From Warburgia ugandensis (taxonomy: Eukaryota > Streptophyta > Magnoliopsida > Canellales > Canellaceae): DNA of 64,000 bases. Under the pieces are notes generated by a model. That model saw only the letters and a list, made by a program, of their open reading frames with translations, was not told the origin of the DNA and made no database searches. A program made the position numbers and the translations under genes. The DNA lies in the NCBI GenBank assembly GCA_035236585.1, contig CP141128.1, positions 27,867,618 to 27,931,617 of the forward strand, written 5' to 3'. Within the stretch, counting starts at the first letter, position 1, and every line of letters begins with the position of its first letter. Below, piece by piece: positions 50,192 through 64,000 of this stretch.

Positions 50192-51209
50192 CAAGCTATG
50201 CTTGGTAAGGAATTTAAGAAGCATATAGAATAACAACATCATATAATTCAATAAATCAATCATAAGTATAACTATCATATTCCATATGAATTAAATAATT
50301 CAATTTTCATGAACCATACCATATATGATAACTTTTAATGAAATTTCTCATGTAAGATTTTCTATAAATATTCTCCAACAACTTACCATAATACCATATA
50401 TAATATACATATATATAAGTGGTTAAAATCGTAAAAAATAGTTAATATCCCAAATATCAATACCAACATAATCATACCTAGATTACACTAGGTTGATTAA
50501 TCATCCATCTTCTTGTGGGAAATATCAATAATAAGCATTTACTGGGCATTTCATTATGCCATATCATAAGGCATTTCATCATGCCATGCATCATAATACA
50601 AAAATACTCAAAGGACTACTATGTTGCAATTCAATCCATAACAATGCACCTGGATAACTGCCAATTCACTCCACTGATACCATGGTGGAAAATAATATGT
50701 CACTGCCCACATGGGGAGACAAGACTTTCATAGTGGGGCCCTCCCATAATTGCTCCACTTGACTTTTAGCCTCACTTAGGGCATGGTATACATCACATCA
50801 TTAGTTTTCGGAGAGTAGGTGGCCAGACCCTATATGACACCCCAGGTTTTTTCCCAAAAAATTTTGCATTTATTTTCAAAGGTGGCATGCCTCTAATTTT
50901 AAAATTCAAAAATAACATAAGATAGTTTTCTTTCAAATTCATTTTTCCAAAATCCTGGATGTCACCTTGACTCCCATACTATACACAATATAGTTTTTAT
51001 AGAAGATAGACATACATTTTATGAAGCAACAAAGCCCATCCAATGGTTCACATACATAGCCCCTATAATCATTATGTTAAATGTCCAAGCAATATAATCC
51101 AAATAACTAACTACACAATACAAAACTTTAACAAAATATATACCTGAGCATAGATGTATGGCTACTGAACTCCTCTTGCTTATGTATGTCTTTTCTTGTC
51201 TGTCTGTAT

Positions 51210-51248
51210 CTGAGATATTGTAAACATAAAACATTTACAATATCTCAG
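51210..51248. promoter_or_regulatory. Conserved hairpin of L4
   Basis: CTGAGATATTGTAAA at 51210-51224 pairs perfectly with TTTACAATATCTCAG at 51234-51248. Confidence 0.7.
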
Positions 51249-54200
51249 CAAGCTATGCTTGGTAGGGGAGATTTAAGAAAACATGTTAATTACATATGAA
51301 TTAAGAATTTTACATCAATTAAAATATTTAAGTTCATCATGATGCTTAGATGAGATGAAATTTACACCAAAGTTCATAATTCCATAATTTCATTAATAAT
51401 TTAATTATCTGTAAGCCATTGATAAAGTAGCTATTTATAATTCTTCTTCTTCATATGAATATAAAAATCCAACTTTAGAGATTACACTTTACATGATATA
51501 TATAATTCACTGGTATTTTAAATATTTATCATTATCATTCTTCATATGACACTATACTCCAATTCTATGAACCATACTTTGCATTATATATCTACCCATT
51601 CACTTCCCCATACGAAATTTTTTATAAAACTACGACCTCCAAATATGTACATATAGGACTAGATCATATATATTAAAATCGTTAAAATTCATACAAAGTT
51701 ATGAACATAGTCCATAGGTTTTATAGCTTCCATTAGCAGACTATACTGGGTCTCATACATATACCCCTTACCATACAGGGTTCATAAAACTCCAGCCGCT
51801 GCTGGTAACATCATAAAAGGCATCTCATCATGCCATCATCATATAAGGCATCTCATCATGCCATCATATTCACCCATAGTGCATCAAATACAAGGACTAC
51901 TACGTCACAGTCTAAATCTGTATAGCTCACCCAGATAACTGCATAATAATCCACTAATCTCAACTATGGAAATAACAAAATCCATGTTTGCATGGGGGCA
52001 ACCATGGTTGTAACAGTGGTAGCCTTCCCATGATTTCCCCACCCAACATTTAGCCTCTCATTGGGCATGGTATCCATCATATAATAAATTTCAAAGAGCG
52101 GGTGACCAAACCCTATAACTCTCCTAGCATAGCATCCCTAGGCTTACGCCTGTCTAAACCAAAACTCTCAGGCCACCACGCGCTAAATGTAAAATAATAA
52201 TACACAGGCATCTTGCCTGTCCATAATATATATATATATATATGAATATCTCATCACAATCATAACATCCTCACTTATTAGGTGATCGCCCACCAAGGAT
52301 GTAACATAAAATCCTAGACTCATACATCGCATATGATCTAATGGTACCCATATACCATAAATGTCTTTTTATCACAATAACAGTTATGGTATTTTTAAGA
52401 ACAAATCGTGTGTATCCTTTAATATCATTCAGTAGGCTTCAATTATAAGCATGTCATTCATATAGTATTTCAATTAATAAATTTTCATCATTTACAAGTA
52501 AACATTTTTCATCATCATATGTCATATGATATGCACAATTTAATTGACATAATATCTATCATAAAAATAAGATCATGTTTAAAAAAACATGCATCTTACT
52601 ATTAAGACATGCTTTCTTAATTTTTCACCTACCTCATGTGACGAGTTCATCCATTTCCCACTAGTTGATCAACGACGCTTGCAAAGTCTCACATATCCAT
52701 ATTGATCTAGTCCTTGTTCTTCACCTGAATTTGCCAAATTAAGTAATCAATTAGTAATTTCTAACTAAATGGTCTAATTGAATAGGCAGAATTGACCAGG
52801 ATCATAGAGCTTGATCAATTTCCTTACCTGGATCCTTGATTGATCTTGATCGTTGATCAAGATTGGCAAAATCTTCTCTAATTGAGCTTTTGACCCTAAA
52901 TCTCTCATCAGATTCTTGATCTACAATTCCTAATGGTCATGATAGCCTATTTGGATTTGAAAAAGGGAGTCAGATCATCACAAATCAGATGATCTAACCC
53001 TCAATCAATGGTCGGGAAAATTCAATGATTGGATCTTCCAGGATCACAAATGGGAAAGGCAGGTTTTGTTCCTCGCATCACAAGGATCACAAGGGTACTC
53101 ATGGATTTCTAAAACTCCTCCTGGATTACTCAGAATCTAGGTTTGAAGGTTAAGGGTTAAATTGGGCCATGTCCAATAGGTAATTAAGAATACCATATCA
53201 CTATTGGATGGTCATGGATCTGCCCAATCCTGGTCGTATAGTACTGTTGCTTAAGGATCTGCATCAAATCAACCTTGATTAATGAATTGGTTGAGGGTTT
53301 TTGTCCTGATGTCGAGAGGAATGTGATGAGTGGCTCGGATCACCAATCTGAGTCATTTCCACCTCTGTGCGCATTGTTCCCTAAAGCTGTTCACCGTGGC
53401 CAGGGTTCTATCGCCGGTGAAGGAATGGCGTTGCTGGGGTGAAGCCTGTAGGGCATCACTGATGAAGCAAGAGTGATGGGAGATAGGAGGTGGTGATGGC
53501 TGGTGGCCAGACTGAGCACAGTTCGACCCTGGCCACCGAAAAACACAAGTGGGAGGCAAAAACTTGGTGTTATTCACTAGTGATCATTGGGTTCCTCTAC
53601 TTGAACTTGATAGAGAACAATCACAGAGAGGGAGACTGTGGGGATGATCTGGGCATGGCAGTTGACCGGCCTAGAGGCCTGGTCATGTTGGCCAAGAATC
53701 TAATTGGGGTTTTGGTAGACGGAGGAGATTGGGAAGGATCTGGGAATGCCTACATGGGGTTGTTGTCAGAAAGGAATGGGAACCAGAGAAAGAGTTCACC
53801 GAAGATAAAAGGAATCAGGGAAACTTGATCTGGGTATCCCTCAATTGCCAAAATAGCACAGATTCAATAGGGAACTGCTCGGGGAAGAGGAAAAACAAAA
53901 GGGGAAATGGTGGCCAGTAGATGTAAACACCAGCATGCCTAAAAACTTGGTCGTGCCAGTGACTGGGAACCATAGGGTAAGACAACCAAAAAATGCCCAT
54001 CTCTAGTGGAATCTAAGCATGCCGGCCTTCCCAGGCTTGGCTGTGCCCTGCAGTGGAGAGCTAAGGGAAGAAGGGACTGAGACTAGCGCAGCCTGCCAAT
54101 CGAGTTGCCCCAGCCCCCAATGGGTAGAGTCAGGGGAGAAAGGAAGGAGGAGAGACCCATGGTTGGAGATCCTATGTGAAATCTAGGCACTTTGGCGTAG

Positions 54201-54839
54201 AAAGAGAAACTGGGTTTTCCAATCATTGGGGAAAGGGGGTTTCTCGGATGTCCTCCACACAGGCACCTATATCCAGCCAAGATTGTTGCCAGAGAAAGAC
54301 CATTGTCCTATGGCAATCTGTGCTCACAATCTATTCAGATCAGTCATAAGGGAGGAATTAGATCGGAATGGAGAAAATCAGAAAATTGGATTGCCGGTGA
54401 AAAGAATGTTTGTCCCTGGGAGAGGAGTGAGCTGCATCGGTGAAAGGCAGCCTAAGCAGCCGGAGATGAAGAAGATTATCTCGATTGTGTCTGTTAAAAA
54501 CTAGTGATGGGAATGAAAATCAGCCAAGGAAAAAGGGTTGCACATGCCAGAGAGGAGAGATTTTGGTTGCGGTCTTGAGCATTGGGATTTGGGGTGATCA
54601 GAAGGGGAGGTACCGACATTGGGAAGGCTGCCTAGGAAAAGGGCTGTGTGTATGGTGAACGTAGATTGCTAAAATTCAGGGGAAAAAATGATCTGGGTTT
54701 TGGGTTTTTCGACGAGGAATGATGAGATTGAAAACACAAGGAAGAAGAGTAGGGAACAAGTTCTAGGGTTAGGTGTCGCTGCTGAGTTGTGCTCAAGCCA
54801 CCATGTCAGGCACAAAGCCATCGACTGTGACTAGTTACG

Positions 54840-54941
<102 letters not shown>

Positions 54942-55372
54942 AAACCTGACATTTCGTCAGGTTTGCAATGTGAGGGGGGTGCCAATATCAATTTGGTCCC
55001 CTTCCATTAAGTTATTTTTTATCTTTTAATTATTGTATTGCCCCTAACTTCAAAGGCCTATAACTTCTTCATCCGAGCTGAGTTTTTAATATTCTTTGCT
55101 CGTTGGATTATATTCTTTAGGTCAAAATTCCAATTTCACATAATAGCACCTAAAATGGTATTTACAAAATTTGGGGTTCTTACACCCTACAACTCTCCTA
55201 GCATAGTATCCTTAGGCCTTATGCCTATCAAAAACAAAATCCACATGCTTCCATGCTTGTATGGAAAGTAATAGTAATATTAGCAGACAATTTGTCTGCT
55301 TACAAAAACTTACCTCGCTATCCTCATATTTTGGTATACTTATACTGAGGATATAATCTCACATATGAGTTT

Positions 55373-55645
55373 AGGGATAATCATTTAATATAAATGATAC
55401 CCATGTTTATTCATTAATTTTAGGGATAATCATTCAATATAAATAATACTCTTGTTCATTAACTTTATATTCTCATCTAAGTTTAGGGATAATCATTTTC
55501 TATAAATGATACCCATTTTCTTTAATTTGGTATTCATATACCAAAGGTATAATTTACGTTTAGGGATAATCATTTAATATAAATGATAACTTTGTTCATT
55601 AATTCAGTCTTTTCCTATTAAGTTTCGAGATAACCATTCATATCA
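55373..55645. repeat. AGGGATAATCATT repeat in L3
   Basis: Five copies start at 55373, 55422, 55485, 55562 and 55626 with uneven spacing (49-77 bp). Several contain the small inverted repeat ATCATTTAATATAAATGAT. Confidence 0.75.
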
Positions 55646-57264
55646 TTGGTACCCAGGTATTTATCATGTATTTAGCCTACTTGGACAATTTTATTCTAAC
55701 ATATACTTATCAAATAATAATCACATAATTCTAAGCATGATATTATTCTCATTAAATCACTAAACATTTAATTTTACAATTTTATGCACATTTTAAATAA
55801 CAACTAATTTCATAAGATCATGTTTATTACATAGATCTTGTAAAGTAATACATTCTTAAGATTCCACTTACCTCAATGTGGTAATCCCACTCCTTAAAAT
55901 CTTTCGCAATCTTGATTGATGCATGTAATCTATAAATTCATACATACTATCAATATCTATTATAACATGGATAATCTTATATTTATCTTTCTTTGATCAT
56001 ATGTATCTTCTTTCTCTAATCAATTCATTCTTGTCATTTGATTATTCTTTAGAATCTAGATCTCCCTGTATTCTTTCATCTACACAATCTATCTCTTTCA
56101 GATAGTGTTTCTAACTATTGATTTATAAATCTGATTGTTAGAATAATCTTCTGATCCATTAGATCTAAGTATTTTCTATTCCTAAGTATTTATATACATC
56201 TCTTTGATTTTGATCTTTATAGATTTCCTTGATCAACAATTCATAGTTGTTGATTAAGATTAAAGGTTTAGATCCTCTATCTTTTAGTTTCTTTTTTATC
56301 TTATGTTGATCTAAGATTGATCTTTTGATCATCCCTAAGGAGGATGATCTTGGATCTCTTTCTTTGAATCATATTGATCAAGGGTTGAGATCTAACCGGT
56401 TTATCTACATTTGATCTACATTCTAATTCAAGAACATAATATAAATTTATGATTCTTTTCTTTTATTATTCTTGATCATTTGAGATCTCATTGATCTTGT
56501 TTGATCATAATTATCTTATTTAAGGTTTTAATTTGATATGGTAATTTCCTATCCTTTTATGTTCTTATTATTAATGCTCAACTAGTTATTATTTTACTAG
56601 TTGAAGTGATTTATTTATTCCTAAGTCTAGACTGCTCTTCCCTATGTCAGAATTGACTAATGCTTACCAGTTAAAGTTTGCTTTAAAAGTGGTTAATACA
56701 ATCCTCATGTAAGAAGGCATTTAGACCTCGACAAATCTCAACCAAAGGCGAGAGAAAAGCACTTAGCTCTTGTATACCCCCTATAACCACAATGTTCAGA
56801 GTCAAATGGAGTGGCACTAGCTCAACCTTCTACAAGGTTTTTATGAGCTTTTACCCTATGTTCATTTTCTACTTGATTTTAACTTAAATCCATGAACCTT
56901 GATAATGTCATTCATGGATGTTTATTTATTCTCCTAAATTGGGCTAAGAAAATAGTGATCCATTCCTTATATTTTCTTACTAACTATAGCCCATACTAGG
57001 ATGAAGTCCATGTCATTCATTTATTATAAGTGTCCATGAAAGTAAATCTATATTTCAATTAATTATATTTTTCATGATTTTTAATGTAATTTTCTTTTAT
57101 TTACTTATCATGAATAGTAAAGCATAAAATTAATCTAATAAATAAATCTACAAATAAATCAAAGACATTTAAACTATAATTTAACATGTTAGATGCTCAT
57201 TTAAACATATCACAATTGTCCATCATGATCCAATGATCATATTTTATTTCCATTCTTTAGATGT

Positions 57265-57641
57265 AGGGTTTTCTTCCCATTAAGGGTCTAAATTTTGGTC
57301 TCTTACATTTCTGTCAGATCTAACACATAATTTCATGTGATCTCATCATCAAATCACCAATTTAATTTGTCCTATGATTTGATCATTCTTGATCTAATTG
57401 ATTAAGAAGATTTATAAAAAAAATTTAGGATTTTCCTCACATTAAGGGTCTAGATCTAAATCTTTCACACATTAGTTACATCTGCCCCATAAATTCAGGT
57501 TACCTCACCATTAAATCATCAATATAACTTAGTCCTAAGGTATGATCATTCTTGATCTAATTGATCAAGAAGATTATTAAGAAATTTTAGGGTTTTTAAC
57601 ACATTTAAGTGTCTAGATCTTAATAATTGACATATCAGTCA
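57265..57641. repeat. 162-bp tandem repeat in L3, split by L5
   Basis: The anchor TAAGGGTCTA occurs at 57281 and 57443, and TAAGTGTCTA at 57606, giving periods of 162 and 163 bp. The third copy is cut at 57641 and continues at 62686 after L5, and a fourth partial copy seems to begin near 62790. Confidence 0.75.
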
Positions 57642-58208
57642 TGTAATAACCCCAATTCTTGTAAATTGATTGAGAAAATCAATTTAGTTTGAATTTTCAA
57701 AAATTTTGGGCTAGAATATTAGGTTATTGGAAATTTTCATTTTATAGAGATTAAAACATAATTTAAAACATGAAAATTGTGAAGGTACTCAAAAAATCTA
57801 TTAAAATGACACTAAGTACATTCAATTCCAAGTTAAAATGAAAAATTCTAAATTTTCTTTATTTTCATAAATAAAAGGGTAAAGTGGTAATTTTACTCAT
57901 AACTGAGATCTAAGACATCAATATTTATAATGTACTTGAAAATATGATTCCAACGCCACTAAGTACGCTCAATTCCAAGTTTGGGAGAATAAAACAAATT
58001 TTTCTCCACAAAAGGGCAAAATGGTCCTTTCACACCTCTGTGGGGCCCACAATTGAATCCAACAGCCAAAAAACATGTAATGAGTGGTTAAACCACTACC
58101 ATCTGATAGTGGAGAAGGAGGTGGTAGTGGAGGATCCAATGCTAATTTAATATTCAAAAGAATTGAAACATAATTATTACAAGTAATTATAAAAAATTCA
58201 AAAAAATC

Positions 58209-58216
58209 TATAAATA
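58209..58216 (+). promoter_or_regulatory. TATA box of L5
   Basis: TATAAATA 567 bp inside the LTR, matching the position in L1 (563 bp). Confidence 0.6.
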
Positions 58217-59209
58217 CACCTCAAAAAATCCTCCAAAAATATTCATTAGAATTCCTACTAAATTATCTTGCCTCCCCAAAAAACCAGATCTAGATTCATT
58301 TCCCAATTTCCAAAAATCCCCCTTCTTCCACTTTCTCTCTCCTCTCTCTAGATTGGAACAAGAGACCTAAATTTAATTTAGGCACTCTGTTCCAATCAAA
58401 TTTCACCTCACCATTCATATTGTCTTGTACTACTTTATCTACAAAATCCCCAAGAAATTTCAAGATCCAACGGTATAATCAATAGGAAATCACAAAACAA
58501 GCAGTTATCAGGGCGATCTTATCATCAATGGGATATTTCTTTAAAATTGGGATGCAAAACCTACATTTTTCTCCAATTAGGCAGGTGGAAATCTTCCCAT
58601 ACTTATTTCACGTTAGTTTATATAATTTTTATTTTTCTAAAATTAAGTTTAGGTTAAAAATTATAAAAATCAAGAAAGGATAAGAACCCTTTATTTTTGT
58701 ATGATGGAGGTATCAAATGGAAAATATGAGTCATCCAATCGATCTAGAAGGGTCCAAAACTACTAGGGTAGAATTTTCAAGGAATTTAATGAAGTTTTGA
58801 GCCCTTGATCAAAGAGGAATTGATTGGACGGTCCAAAATGGATTGTCCGATCTTCTTTAAAAAATCTAGCTCCCAAGATGCCTTAGAGAGATGCCACAGA
58901 AACAAACCCTGTGGGAGAATCTCCGCATGCAACAACGTCCCAACGGAACTTCCGCGCATAGCGCATGTCTTGGGAAGTGCATTACCATGTGCATCCAAGT
59001 GACGGGAGTGTAGCAACCACTCTGCCCAACCAGACCCGCTCCACTCAAACTATCATGACTGTTTGTGCTACTGGGCCCAGATCAAATCTGGACCCTCAAA
59101 ACAATTGTGAACTTCATTCATCAATTGTGGAGTCATCTAAACTCCAAATTAAGATCAGAAAGAATCTATGAAAATCTTGTAATGTCTATTTTCTTCTGAA
59201 AGCATAAAA

Positions 59210-59236
59210 TTGATAATAATAATAATAATAATAAAT
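59210..59236. repeat. (TAA)n microsatellite in L5
   Basis: About eight TAA/ATA units; a similar tract of about nine units is at 60576-60603. Confidence 0.8.
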
Positions 59237-60570
59237 CTTCAAGAAACTTTCTATTTTTAGGAAATAGGCTTCCAATTTTCATGATCTTCAAGATCTGAGA
59301 TGATCAGATCATGGGGATCTAATTTAGTAATGAAATAACATTTAAATAAAGTAAGATCTATGATTTATTTTGATAGATCTAACATAATTTGAGAGATCTA
59401 CCTTTATGGTAGAAAAACCCTAAAAATATAAAGGGACCCACTTGATCAATGAGATTATGCATGATCAGACCCTTTGGATGGGATGTATGAATGGGATTAT
59501 GATGAAATCCAGTTAGATCATGTATTAAATGTGACAAAAACAAGTGGATATGATCTTTGGATCTTAATGGAGTAAAACCCCTAAATGTAATTAAAACCCT
59601 TGATCTAAAGGAAAAGATCTAAGATCTGATGGTTGGATCATAAGTCAAAGTTTCTAATAATCTTAATCTAATTAGTTTAATTGTCTTTTATTTGATAATA
59701 GAACAGTAAATGTGATTTATGTTATAAATTAGGAAGCATGATAGTGTAATTCTTAAATTTTAGCATGCTGTGCTCTAAATGTTATTAGTTTATTATTATG
59801 TTTGTAGATTTAATTATCTTAGGGCCATGTTAGTTTTAATTTGAGATTTTAGCATGATTCCATTAGATTAGTAGTAAAATTTCATGTATTTCATAACTTA
59901 GGATCATGCTAGTTTAAGTACAATTTTATTACATTAGGTTAAGTTACATTCATAGGAAGCATGTTAATATAAATGGTTGTTATACTTATATTGGATTTAT
60001 GCTTTAAATTTTATGATTTAATTATTGTTAAATTTTATTAGTAGATTCAATTGTTAAATAGTTGTTAAGATATAATGAGCATAAATCAACAAAAATATAA
60101 ACTAATGGAATATAGAGATTCATGGACAATTAAGATGAGTGAATGATTTTGACTTAATTTTAGTAAGGGCTATAGTTAGTAGGACAATATAATGATTATC
60201 AAATCTTTAGCCCAAACTAGGAGAATAATAAACCCCATGAATGATATTTTAAATGTTCATAGATTTAATTAAAATTAATTAGAAAGGGTACTTAGGATTA
60301 AGATGATTATGGAACCTTATGAAAGGTTGAGCTAAGGTCACTCTAGTGAATGTTGAACATGGTGGTTAAGGGGCTTTTCTAATAGAGCCTAGCTCTTTCC
60401 CTACCTTCCATTGATGTTTGTGAGGTCTAAATGCCTCCTTACATGAGGATTGAAGTAACCACTCTGTGTTCAGCCATTCAGCTAGTAAGCCTTAGTCAAT
60501 TGGAAATAAGAGGAGCTGTCTAGACTTATGATGAAATAAGCTATCTTCAACCAATAAAACATTAACTAGT

Positions 60571-60604
<34 letters not shown>

Positions 60605-61904
60605 GAGCATAAAAGGTTAGTAAATTATCTAACCCTAATAAAAATTGTAAGTAAGATAAGGATGATCAAACAAGATCGATTGGATCAAGAATGATCAAGA
60701 ACAATAAAAATAAATAAATACTTCTTGATGATGATGATATATATATATATATATTGCTTGCAACATAGATCAAATATAATAGAAGATCTAAACTCTTGAT
60801 CAAATATGATTCAAGGAAGAGAACCAAGATCATCCTCCTTAGGGATGATCAAACAACTGAAATTAGATCAAAGAAGAACTAGATGATAAAAGATCTAAGC
60901 CATTGATCTTTGTCAACAAGTATAAATTGTTGATCAAAGGATCTATGAAAGATCAAGATAAAAAAAAGGAACACACAAAGACTTAGAATAAAAAATACTT
61001 AGATATGAAAGATTAGAAGATCATTCTAACTGTCAGATCTATTGATCAATACTATCTGAGGAAGATAGATCATGATAGGACACAAGATCTAAATCCTTTA
61101 TATCAAAGGACAAGATTAGACAAAGAATATAGATAGGATAAAAAATATATGATTATTCAGACTGTATAAATATTGACACTATGTATGGATTTACAGATTT
61201 CATACGTCAATCAGGATCATGGAAGATTTGAAGAGATGAATCACTACTTGAAGGTAGGAGGATTTTATGAATGCATCTACATGAGAAATACATGTTGAAT
61301 ACATAATCTTATGTCTAGAAATGTTGACAAGTGTAATGTAAATACTTGTATTAAAACCCTTGGAAATCCTTATGATCTAACCAAAGCACATATGCAATGG
61401 TTAAGTTAGAATTGAGGAAAACCCTAAGTGAATAGGGAACTAGAAGGTATTCCAGCCCTAGATAAATAAATAAATTGTCTTATAAGTATAAAATCAATAC
61501 ATGAGAATCATTCATATAGAATGGTGATCCCTAAACTTATATGAACATGGGTATCATTCATTGTAAATGATGATCCCTAAGTTTGAAGTGAAATCCTATC
61601 CTCAGTATAAGAATACCAAAATATAAGGATGATGCTATAAACAGACAAGATGTTTGATAAGTAAAAGAATACTTTATATACAAGCAAGGAGGCAAAATGT
61701 CGGGTGGGCAATTATGAGAAGGTCACCACTGTGACGGCCTGTCTCCTCGTATAGACATGACATAGATGATTTTCCACATTTGGTATCCGTGAAGTATGAA
61801 AGCAATTATCTGAGAGTGTTAGTACGGATCAGACTGCAACATAGTAGTCCTTTGAGTATTTTGCATTATGATGCATGGCATAATGAGATGCTGATACTAC
61901 ATAA

Positions 61905-62045
61905 ATAAGGGAGTATTTTCCCAGTAGAGTCTGGATGTTTTATCAACTCAGTATGGTTGAGTGTGATGATATTGCCCAAATAAGGGATTATTGTCCAGTA
62001 GAGTTTGAATGATTAATCAACTTAGTGTGTCTGAGTGTGACTATT
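61905..62045 (+). repeat. About 72-bp tandem repeat in L5
   Basis: Two copies share TCCCAGTAGAGT...TCAACTCAGT and TCCAGTAGAGT...TCAACTTAGTGTG, each ending in a GAGTGTGA phrase. Confidence 0.6.
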
Positions 62046-62254
62046 GATATTTGAGATATTAACTATTTTTCACGATTTTGACAGTATATATATCTATATG
62101 ACATATATAGTATGTATGTATAAGGATGTACATATGTGACAGTAAAGAGATCGATCCATGAGTATGTTTATGAACAATGGGATTAAGAAGTATTAGGATT
62201 GTACCATCAAATTATTATGCTTCTTGAATCCCCTACCAAGCATAGCTTGCTGCA

Positions 62255-62284
62255 ATATTGTAAATGTTTGAATGTTTACAATAT
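62255..62284. promoter_or_regulatory. Conserved hairpin of L5
   Basis: ATATTGTAAA at 62255-62264 pairs with TTTACAATAT at 62275-62284. The right arm continues CTCAG as in L3 and L4, but the left arm has lost those bases. Confidence 0.65.
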
Positions 62285-62510
62285 CTCAGATACAAAGAAG
62301 GAGAATTAAGAGCTTAAGACTTGAGAAGACTTGTAAGAATTATCAATCAGGGTATATCGCTTGAAGACATGTATTTTTATTTGAGATCATTGTATTGTAT
62401 TGAGAGTTTTTAATGCATGGTGAGGTTTGAAATTTGGATTATGTAATTTGGACAAGTATTGTACTAATACTCAGGCTATACTATGAACCACTATATTAAT
62501 TTTGGAATTC

Positions 62511-62516
62511 AATAAA
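62511..62516 (+). terminator. Poly(A) signal candidate of L5
   Basis: AATAAA followed by AGTATATTCC, as at 5200 in L1, about 165 bp before the LTR end. Confidence 0.5.
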
Positions 62517-63857
62517 AGTATATTCCTTGAATGGAATTTTTTCTTGTACAAAATTCTACTTATGATATGTATAAAGTGATGACTTCAGTTTTGCAAAACA
62601 AGTTCTAAAGAAAAGAATTTTCACTGCTTTGTTTTGAAAAATGTATTTCAAAATGTGTTACAAAAACCCAGGTCATCACAAGTCACATATTACTCTTTAT
62701 TTCATGATATTTCATCATTCATTTATCAATACAACTTATCCATAAGGTCTGATCATCCTAGATCTTACAGATCAAGGATGTTAGTGCTAGATTTTTCCAT
62801 TAACAGAAAGTTACGGTTATTAAATCCCCATTTTTATTGATTCAGTAGATTCTACTAATAATAAGGAATTCATATATTTTTCCAATCTAAATTTAGACTT
62901 AAAATGAATTCAAAATCTCAAATTGAAGTTTTTAGTTCAAATATCAACTGTCTAGATCAATTTTGGATTTAAGAACACAAAAAGATAGGGGTTGACACAT
63001 CTCTATTAATGGGAAGCAGGCAGCGTCGTAGTCGGTTAATGACCACCTCGCATGCACTCCACACAAGTGGGAGCAAGTCTATAAGGAGCACCCTATCAGG
63101 CATCCTGGATTGCATCTTCAGTGCAAATCATTAATGAATGGTGAGACAGTCTAGATCTGGACTGTTAGACCACCATTCATCGGATCAACCCCTAAATCAA
63201 AAGGATAATGACTGAGATCACGTTCCTAAGGGTTTTGGGCCCTCCTGGATTGATTGGATGGCTCTGATTTCTCATATGAGTTGTCCTTATGCTTTAGCAT
63301 GGTTTCAGCAGTATTAGTTTCACCAAAAAATCATGCCAGAAAAACCAATCTGGTGGACTTTAAACCTTAAAAATTGCCGAAAAATGAAGAGGTGAGTGAG
63401 GGCACCTACCTAGAAGTGTCCAGAAGAGAAAAACTTGCCAAAAAATAAGAAAATCCTCACTTGAGAGATGTCTATGCCAGAGAAGAGATAGTTTCAATTT
63501 TTCCAACGATTTCACTAATGGATCTTGCAATAATCATAGGGCTTTTGTAAATAAGGTGATTCCAAACAACTTTAACAGTTCAAATCATGAAAAACTTGTT
63601 AGAATCGGATGGGTAATTCATTTAGGGTTTTTTGGATAGAACCTCGTTCTATTGGGGAGGACGCATCCCTAAACGCACCCAATAATAGACATCATTTTGT
63701 CTATCACGTGCATCTGGGGATGCTCCTTCAATGAAGAGAGAGAGAAAGAGGGAAAATAGAGGGAATCTGGGGAAGATAGAGTTTTTAGATGAAAATTCAG
63801 AGGGAGTTAGGGTACTTCGTGGGAAATTTTATGAATTTTTTTTGGAATTTTCTAGAC

Positions 63858-63865
63858 TATTTATA
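63858..63865 (-). promoter_or_regulatory. TATA box of L3
   Basis: TATTTATA on the plus strand, that is TATAAATA on the element strand, in CCTATAAATAGTC context. Confidence 0.55.
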
Positions 63866-64000
63866 GGCAAGTTTTTGAATTTTTTATTAATTTCTTATTT
63901 TAATGTAAAGTTTATTTTAGAATATTTTAAGGGTGAGTAGAGCTTCCACTATCACCTCTTCCTCCACTACCACCTGATAGTGATCTATGACATTATTGCA

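Larger units (their letters stand above)
57642..62680 (+). mobile_element. L5: solo LTR inserted in L3, opposite strand
   Basis: Starts TGTAATAACCCC and ends GGTCATCACA, flanked by AGTCA at 57637-57641 and 62681-62685. It is 5039 bp and collinear with L1 in the same orientation, but longer. Removing it rejoins the third 162-bp repeat of L3. It contains the TATA box (58209), GC block (about 58860-59050), hairpin (62255) and AATAAA (62511), but no primer site, polypurine tract or coding region. Confidence 0.85.

Overview
This is plant nuclear DNA, most likely from a flowering plant, in a gene-poor and AT-rich region built almost entirely of decayed transposable elements. The evidence is Ty3/gypsy LTR retrotransposons with initiator-Met tRNA primer sites, a plant CACTA (En/Spm) TNP2 transposase with DUF4216, a plant transposon gene of the TNP1/Ulp1 type with introns, a TRIM-like element of the TGTAACAGCCC type, and no prokaryotic signals. 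I found no intact host gene, tRNA or rRNA. The species cannot be fixed from the sequence alone.

Layout. 1-1663: AT-rich, no gene. 1664-5404: LTR unit L1 (+), 3.7 kb. 5405-9663: mostly anonymous, with a 34-bp tandem repeat and a 497-bp TRIM-like element (8818-9314) flanked by TGGGC. 9664-31059: a compound block of gypsy elements. It holds a family-A LTR, primer site and gag-pol relic (9664-15411); a family-C LTR, primer site, gag-pol relic and rearranged 3' LTR (15412-~25070); then a truncated A LTR, primer site, gag, integrase relic and a complete 3' A LTR (~25071-31059). 31060-33100: minus-strand LTR and copia-like fragments. 33100-35224: nothing recognised. 35225-39310: CACTA element with subterminal hairpin repeats and a TNP2-DUF4216 pseudogene. 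39400-42200: diverged family-A-like LTR. 42800-46765: decayed TNP1-like/Ulp1 protease gene with an internal 681-bp exon duplication. 47424-64000: a nest of giant LTR units. L2 (-) sits 2 bp from L3 (-), and L3 is itself interrupted by L4 (-) and L5 (+).

Structure and history. L1, L2, L4 and L5 have LTR ends but no internal region. L2, L4 and L5 each carry an exact 5-bp target duplication (AGTAT, CCCTA, AGTCA), so they look like solo LTRs. L3 is cut by the window end. The L family keeps a TATAAATA box, about 565 bp inside the LTR in L1 and L5. L1, L3, L4 and L5 keep a strong hairpin upstream of the poly(A) end. Family A keeps an 18-bp palindrome and a degenerate minisatellite; family C keeps a 46-bp minisatellite. 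LTR-type sequence covers roughly half the window. All coding relics carry stops and frameshifts, so none is expected to make a working protein. Identities are by eye; no alignment or database search was run.
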